The position numbers and the translations under genes were made by a program. The notes below the pieces were generated by a model, which did not search any database, had not been told where the DNA came from, and worked only from the letters and a program-made list of their open reading frames with translations. Shown one piece after another: positions 60,201 through 64,000 of a stretch of 64,000 nt of DNA. Where the stretch lies: contig CAVLGW020000017.1 in the NCBI GenBank assembly GCA_963669155.1, positions 62,001 through 126,000 of the forward strand, given 5' to 3'. The stretch is from Arbacia lixula (Eukaryota; Echinodermata; Echinoidea; Arbacioida; Arbaciidae). Each line of letters starts with the position of its first letter. The stretch's first letter is position 1.

Positions 60201-62152
60201 GGCCACATTCAGTGTTTTTACCAATCAAAGAGCAGGATTTTTTCATTGGGGACATAATGCTTGAGAGCAAGTCTTTTACTTATAATTGACTTATTGCGTC
60301 TAGCAATTGCTTCACTAAGAAATATCATTGAACACTTGTAGTGTCTTTACCAATCAGAGAGCAGGATTTTTTCATTGGGGACATAATGCTTGAGAGCAAG
60401 TCTTTTACTTATAATTGACTTATTGCGTCTAGCAATTGCTTCACTGAGAAATATCATTGGACACTTGTAGTGTCTTTACCAATCAGAGAGCAGGATTTTT
60501 TCATTGGGGACGTAATGCTTTAGAGCAAGTCTTTTACTTATAATTGACTTATTGCGTCTAGCAATTGCTTCACTGAGAAATATGATTGAACACTTGTAGT
60601 GTCTTTACCAATCAGAGAGCAGGATTTTTTTTTTCATGAGGGATATAATATTTGAGAGCAAGTCTTCAATTTGTAAATTATTTATTGTATTTAGTGAACA
60701 AATGGCTTTACCAAGAGATGAATTTCCTTGATTCGAACCCATTGCAGAAGCCCTCACGAAGGAGTTCATCACCCTCAGCCCAAGTACACAGCAACTCTAG
60801 CAGAGCCTTGACCCCAACACTATTAAAGAGGTATACAGGTCAATGACCTTTTTGTCTCTTTCTGTAACTCTTTGTGTGCCACGTGTGACTTTTTCACAAA
60901 TAAAACTTGCAATTCCCATAGAGCAGCATTTTTTATTATTTATTTATTAAGTCTTTTTTTTTGTAAAACAGGGCAGCCCCATCAGTGAGCTTAGCACTGC
61001 TCTCCCTGGAGGCACTGTGTACAAATATAACACGATAATACAGAGTAACCTGAACATAGACTTTAAGATTTTACCTTGGCGATTTTGGTAAAAATAGCTT
61101 TTGTTGAAAGAGAATGTTTGAATGATTTCATGGATGTCATAATTCTATTTCTCCAGCTGGCCACAGAATTCATTGTACCATACATGTCGTTTTAAAATAA
61201 AGAGACATTCAAGTGTATCTCGATACCTTATATGAGAGGGTTGATATTTCAGTTTCTGTGATCGAGACATCATGGCGCTGTCCATTAGACATTCACCAAT
61301 CACAGTGCATCGAACAGCCGCAACTTTCACCTATCCAATTTTATTCTGAATTTTACTGATGTGTTTCTTAGATTTTTCTGCATATTCCAAATGTATATCT
61401 GGGATACAAATGATTGTGGGCATGGACTGCTCCTTCGATAGTAGCAAACACAAAATGGGACAATTTTAGCAAAATGACAGATGTCAGTTGACACAATGTT
61501 TCTCATAATTGTCCCTTTTCCCTCCACATTGCTCACATCTTGTTGGTAGCAATGGATCACGTACATGCTTGGTTGTACATATAGTGATTTAATGTATTCA
61601 GCCCCTTAGTCCCCTGGGCAATAAACAGCGTCTGAATTGATGTGGGACTATGATTGATAGGCACCAAGAGGGTTAATTTCCTTATCTATCTATTTGCCAA
61701 CAGTAAAGCAGAAATTCAGAGGAATAAGTCTGCCGTGCAGGCATTGAGAGATGGCTCCTTGAAGAAGACAAAGACGTTTGATAAGCAAGGTGAGACAACC
61801 GCATGTATACCGTGGAATGACTGCCCCTTAGCGACTGCCATGATTTTTTAATGATCCCTTGAAATCGAACAAGTACAAAGACTTACAAGCATACAATGAC
61901 ATGGGTATTTCAGCTTCACAATCATTGTGAAATGTGTAGATAATCAGCTGTCTTCCAATTCCATGTGTACCTGATTGTGTTGCTACGGGGTATAGAAAAA
62001 GGTTAATTAAATAATTGTGATCCTTAGACGTTCTGCCCCAAACCAAGGCTGATAAGACAAGTATGACACTGATACAAATCCTAATGATAATAATCATTAC
62101 AAGAGCGGAAGGGAGAGGAGAGATTAGGCAGACTATGAGAATCAGAGAAAGG

Positions 62153-62192
<40 letters not shown>

Positions 62193-63502
62193 GAGAGAGA
62201 GAGAGGGAGAGAGAGAGAGGGAGAGAGAGAGAGAGGGGGAGAGAGAGAGAGAGAGGGAGAGGGAGGGAGAGAGAGAGAGAGAGAGAGAGAGGGAGATAGT
62301 GAGGAGTTAATAGAGAGAAGGAATGAAGGAATAGAGAAGAGATAATTCAATCCTTAAAGACAGGGTAACCCATTGACAGAAGTCATGAAGCCTGTTTCTG
62401 TGCTCATGTCTCATGATCATGGTGTTTTCCCCTTCAGTGGTTCCTGCAAACGAGACACCAACCACACGTCCATATCAGATCAAGAAGAAGCAGGACAAAG
62501 ATCCAGACTCGGACAGCGACAGCATCGATGAGGTCAGTGAGGCGACTAGCGCTCCATGCGATTTAGTGTGCATTGTGAATGCAAGAATGTCTCAAAGACT
62601 TACAGGGATAGTCTACCCTGAATTTAAGCTGATTTTGATAAAAGTAGAAACCTGAAAGAAACATAAGTGAATGTGTGATGAAAATCCGTTAAAGGATAAG
62701 AAAGTTACGATTGTTTGAAGGTTTGAATTTGTGACACTCCGTGTGAGATGCTCTCCCATATATGTACTTTTTTTTTCCAAATGACGATTTTCTCAAAAGT
62801 AAATGCATAATTTTACTGTGCATCACTGTGCATCAATGTTCATGATTTTGCAATCAATTATATGGTTATGATTCATCCACACAAGCTACAGCACGATCAG
62901 TAACAATTGCAAGTTACGCATCGGTAACGTATTGTTACATATCGGTAATAATAGTAGGTTCTTTGTGGTATGGATTTGTGACCAATATAAATCCTACGAT
63001 CAAAAGATAAGTCGTTCGATTGATCTATCGATCACACAAGCAATCGTAGCTTTTTGTGATTTGGGCTCCTGCTTACAAGGAGTACAGTTCCCATAATTCT
63101 TGGGAACTATCCACACAAGCTACAATGAATAAAAATTTTAAGTTACGATGGATATGGATAGTAGGTTCTGTGTGATAGGGATTTATGACCAGTATCACTC
63201 GTACGATCAAAAGATCAGTCATTCGATTGATCTATCGATCGCACGAGCAATCATTGCTTTTTGTGTGATGTTGGCCCCTGCTATGAGTTCAGTTCCCATA
63301 GTCTTTTCCACTTCTATCGCTTACTCTTAAGAATACTTGTGTTTACTGGTGTAATCGTTGCTATTGCTGCACGTTTCAACCAAATCGATGAATTTTGTTT
63401 TTCCCAACAGTATCCCAAGAGTGTGAAGGAAGAGGAGATCTTTAACCTGCACCGACAACTGACGCGAAGTGGTGTCAAGGTCTCGTATAAGACTCTCAAG
63501 AA
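48279..63502 (+). CDS. large disordered Ser/Pro-rich protein, 3' end outside window
   Basis: Thirteen exons in phase: 48279-48323, 49619-49869, 51044-51255, 52078-52296, 55923-56137, 56444-56556, 57026-58094, 58658-58777, 59583-59711, 60748-60830, 61704-61789, 62438-62532, 63411-63502. They encode 909 complete codons, then AA before a GTGAGT donor, so the gene continues past 64000. It starts MEKRSAKFNEEPKQQ, then YWLKPTADALAKLDAIQSSV. Most of it is low-complexity and charged, rich in Ser, Pro and Arg/Lys: 'RPSSASRGPKRG', 'SRRSSSPSAQ', an acidic EEEEEGEGGGEEEGG stretch in exon 7, and six prolines in exon 5. More ordered pieces are the N-terminus, 'NTSIPDLIKAQGERQRQR' (exon 3) and the last visible exon, YPKSVKEEEIFNLHRQLTRS then GVKVSYKTLKK, a likely short helical domain. 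I do not recognise the family. A cytoskeletal, centrosomal or ciliary role would fit the composition but is a guess. Exon 7 (1069 bp) is the largest. Introns contain splice-site arrays and LINE/MITE insertions. Confidence 0.72.
49180..49482. mobile_element. TIR element with telomere-like interior
   Basis: 'ttggcgctagtttataagt' at 49181 is mirrored by 'acttatgaactagcgccca' at about 49480. Between them, 49233-49315 holds (CCTAAC/CCCTAAA/CCCTGAC)n, degenerate telomere-type repeats. A minimal DNA-transposon-like unit of about 300 bp in intron 1 of the large gene. Confidence 0.65.
50040..50245 (+). mobile_element. non-LTR retrotransposon 3' tail, (TTGAA)n
   Basis: An AT-rich segment ends in 'gaagaattgaattgaattga', about five TTGAA units, then 'ttgtattgtacag'. 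Simple-repeat-terminated AT-rich ends of this kind mark LINE or SINE insertions. No coding remains. Located in intron 2 of the large gene. Confidence 0.5.
51221..51996 (+). repeat. degenerate tandem array of an exon/donor junction, about nine copies
   Basis: Unit starts ('agctgcca'-like) lie at 51221, 51313, 51390, 51471, 51562, 51658, 51743, 51826 and 51911, with a period of 77-96 bp. The first unit is the end of exon 3 of the large gene (codons for PAKDTRETFITG), its GTACAT donor at 51256 and the following intron. The copies repeat 'gagagacttttat', the donor area and 'gctggtctaacttt'. Copies 1, 3, 4 and 7 keep an intact AG/GTA junction ('ttgcaggtaaag', 'tcgtaggtatac', 'aaacaggtatgc'). The others have lost it by point change. 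The array stops about 80 bp before exon 4. Confidence 0.85.
52430..53760 (+). repeat. intron region rich in AGGTCA half-sites
   Basis: The sequence contains many 'aggtcaaaggtca' or single 'ggtcaatgaactttg' motifs (for example around 52491-52513, 52650 and 52948). They are irregularly spaced, unlike the clean satellite at 14401. It resembles an eroded version of a similar AGGTCA-containing repeat family. No exon was seen between 52297 and 55922. Confidence 0.5.
55170..55815. repeat. pyrimidine-rich (CT)n tract
   Basis: About 650 bp of almost pure C/T on the plus strand, with CT runs at about 55408-55430 and 55788-55806. It lies in intron 4 of the large gene, just upstream of exon 5. The long Ser/Leu/Phe frames across it are artefacts, but the tract may act as an extended polypyrimidine tract. 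Confidence 0.92.
58215..58365. mobile_element. MITE family A, copy 3 (inverted)
   Basis: 'agtctagcgggctagtattg', 'gggcactccca' and 'ccagttgtcttgacaacatg' are the reverse complement of the family A element at 208-411. It lies about 120 bp inside intron 7 of the large gene. Confidence 0.7.
59053..59458 (-). pseudogene. RTE-type LINE ORF2, C-terminal fragment (broken)
   Basis: On the minus strand: 'RKLAAAQHNMEQNMLNITYK', then DRKTNKWIREQTKVRDIM, KWEWAGHVSRRRDGRW and an 'EAFIQQWIDSG' end. This is the same conserved C-terminal ORF2 region as at 23379-23687, extended further upstream. The reading frame shifts between the 'GKRNRGRQ' part and the terminal part, so it is dead. Inserted antisense in intron 8 of the large gene. 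Confidence 0.8.
59725..60055 (+). repeat. duplicated intron segment after exon 9 of the large gene
   Basis: 'atcaaatgcgaaatagcc' (about 59737) recurs as 'atcaaatgcgaatagcc' (about 59936). 'gaatataacttgatgagaga' recurs at about 59875 and 60000, and 'agcaatcatgtaatgtgaat' relates to 'agcagtcatgtaatgtattc'. The first copy begins about 25 bp after the exon 9 donor. Confidence 0.7.
60205..60740 (+). repeat. 129-bp tandem array abutting the exon 10 acceptor
   Basis: 'ccaatca.agagcaggattt' starts at 60221, 60350, 60479 and 60608, a constant 129-bp period. Each unit contains 'tgagagcaagtcttttactt' and 'attgcgtctagcaattgctt'. The last unit is the most diverged and runs to within about 10 bp of the acceptor at 60747. 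The most diverged unit beside the exon may be the ancestral intron segment. Confidence 0.85.
62136..62300. repeat. (GA)n microsatellite
   Basis: About 160 bp of GA/GGGA units in intron 11 of the large gene. The Arg/Glu and Ser/Leu frames here are artefacts. Confidence 0.95.
62603..62775 (+). mobile_element. MITE family H, truncated left end
   Basis: 'acagggatagtctaccctga', 'gaaacataagtgaatgtgtg', 'aaaatccgttaaaggataag' and 'gatgctctcccatatatg' match the left halves of 43673-44133 and 46361-46790. Starts about 70 bp after the exon 12 donor of the large gene. Confidence 0.7.
62876..63305 (+). repeat. tandem duplication, period about 234 bp
   Basis: 'tccacacaagctaca' occurs at 62876 and 63110. 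Each is followed by 'gtaggttct', 'cgatcaaaagat', 'gattgatctatcgatc' and 'cagttcccata'. It ends about 100 bp before the exon 13 acceptor. Confidence 0.75.
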
Positions 63503-63715
63503 GTGAGTACAGGCTCATTCAGTTTTGACTGAATTATGATTGACATGCAAACCTGTCTATAAAGACAGCCTACCAGGAAAACAAATTGACTGATTCTTGT
63601 ATTTGTGGGCTGGATTTTCTCATTCAGGTTTTAAGCAGCATGACTCCTGCGTAATCTGCTGTACGGACAAGAGTCCGCAGGCTATGAATAAACTTCAAAT
63701 TCCTTATAAGGCGCA

Positions 63716-64000
63716 TTAAAGGGAGTATACTGTACTGGGAAGACAAAAAGGCCTTCAAAAGGTGACCGGGAGCAATCTTTTTGCCAATGGTCTTAAATGC
63801 ATGTATTGTCCATTTTAGAAACTTGCTGAATATTATTTACCCTCATATGATCCACATTTTGAGTAATTAGTGATTAACTCACAAATCCTTCAAATGTTCG
63901 GCCTGAACAATTTGATGATTTGTGATTTAATCACTAATTACTGCAAATGTGGATAGTTTTAGGGCAAATGATAGGGCAATGCATTTAAGACTATTGGCAA
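63716..64000. mobile_element. MITE family F, copy 2, cut by the window edge
   Basis: 'gtatactgtactgggaagac' then 'gccaatggtcttaaatgcat' match the left arm of 37108-37480. The inverted arm is reached at about 63905 and is truncated at 64000 in 'agactattggcaa'. Confidence 0.85.

Noticed and set aside
62063-62350. Arg/Glu-rich and Ser/Leu-rich frames
   Set aside because: Produced by the (GA)n microsatellite.

Overview
This is a window of animal nuclear DNA with intron-rich genes, 5'-GT/AG-3' splicing and dense short palindromic repeats. The protein families (PIGK, an AK5-type N-terminus, AGPAT, a C11orf98-like protein) are metazoan. The repeat style (many foldback MITE-like families, a tRNA-derived SINE, RTE-type LINE tails, TTC/AGT/CA microsatellites) suggests a marine invertebrate deuterostome, probably an echinoderm such as a sea urchin. 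That last step is inference. All exon models were built by hand from splice sites, reading frame and family similarity.

Layout. 1-3042: repeats only. 3043-7995 (minus): a two-exon RIIa/AK5-type N-terminal gene. 7996-8288: short bidirectional promoter. 8289-16160 (plus): complete nine-exon PIGK, the GPI-transamidase catalytic subunit, whose last intron holds a 157-bp satellite. 16161-19749: no gene seen, ending in a 236-bp palindrome. 19750-21308 (minus): three 3' exons of a C11orf98-like small basic protein; its first exon was not found. 22186-27617: repeats, microsatellites and an RTE LINE fragment. 27618-34065 and 37910-42569 (plus): two complete six-exon 1-acyl-glycerol-3-phosphate acyltransferase (AGPAT) paralogs in tandem, with identical intron phases. 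An isolated exon-like ORF lies at 35638-35748. 44804-45840 (minus): three exons of an unrecognised gene. 48279-63502 (plus): thirteen exons of a large, mostly disordered, Ser/Pro/charge-rich protein that runs off the right edge.

The most unusual structures are arrays in which an exon-intron junction of the host gene is itself part of the tandem repeat unit. In the large gene a 5' splice site is repeated about nine times (51221-51996). In the C11orf98-like gene a 3' splice site is repeated five times (21283-22185), and only the coding copy keeps the AG. A third array (60205-60740) ends at an acceptor. Other points of note are the head-to-head PIGK/AK5-type pair, which matches the human arrangement as I recall it, and a 1.4-kb foldback in an AGPAT intron.

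Functionally, PIGK (GPI-anchor attachment) and the AGPATs (phosphatidic acid synthesis) are both ER-membrane lipid-related enzymes, but nothing here shows that they are co-regulated.
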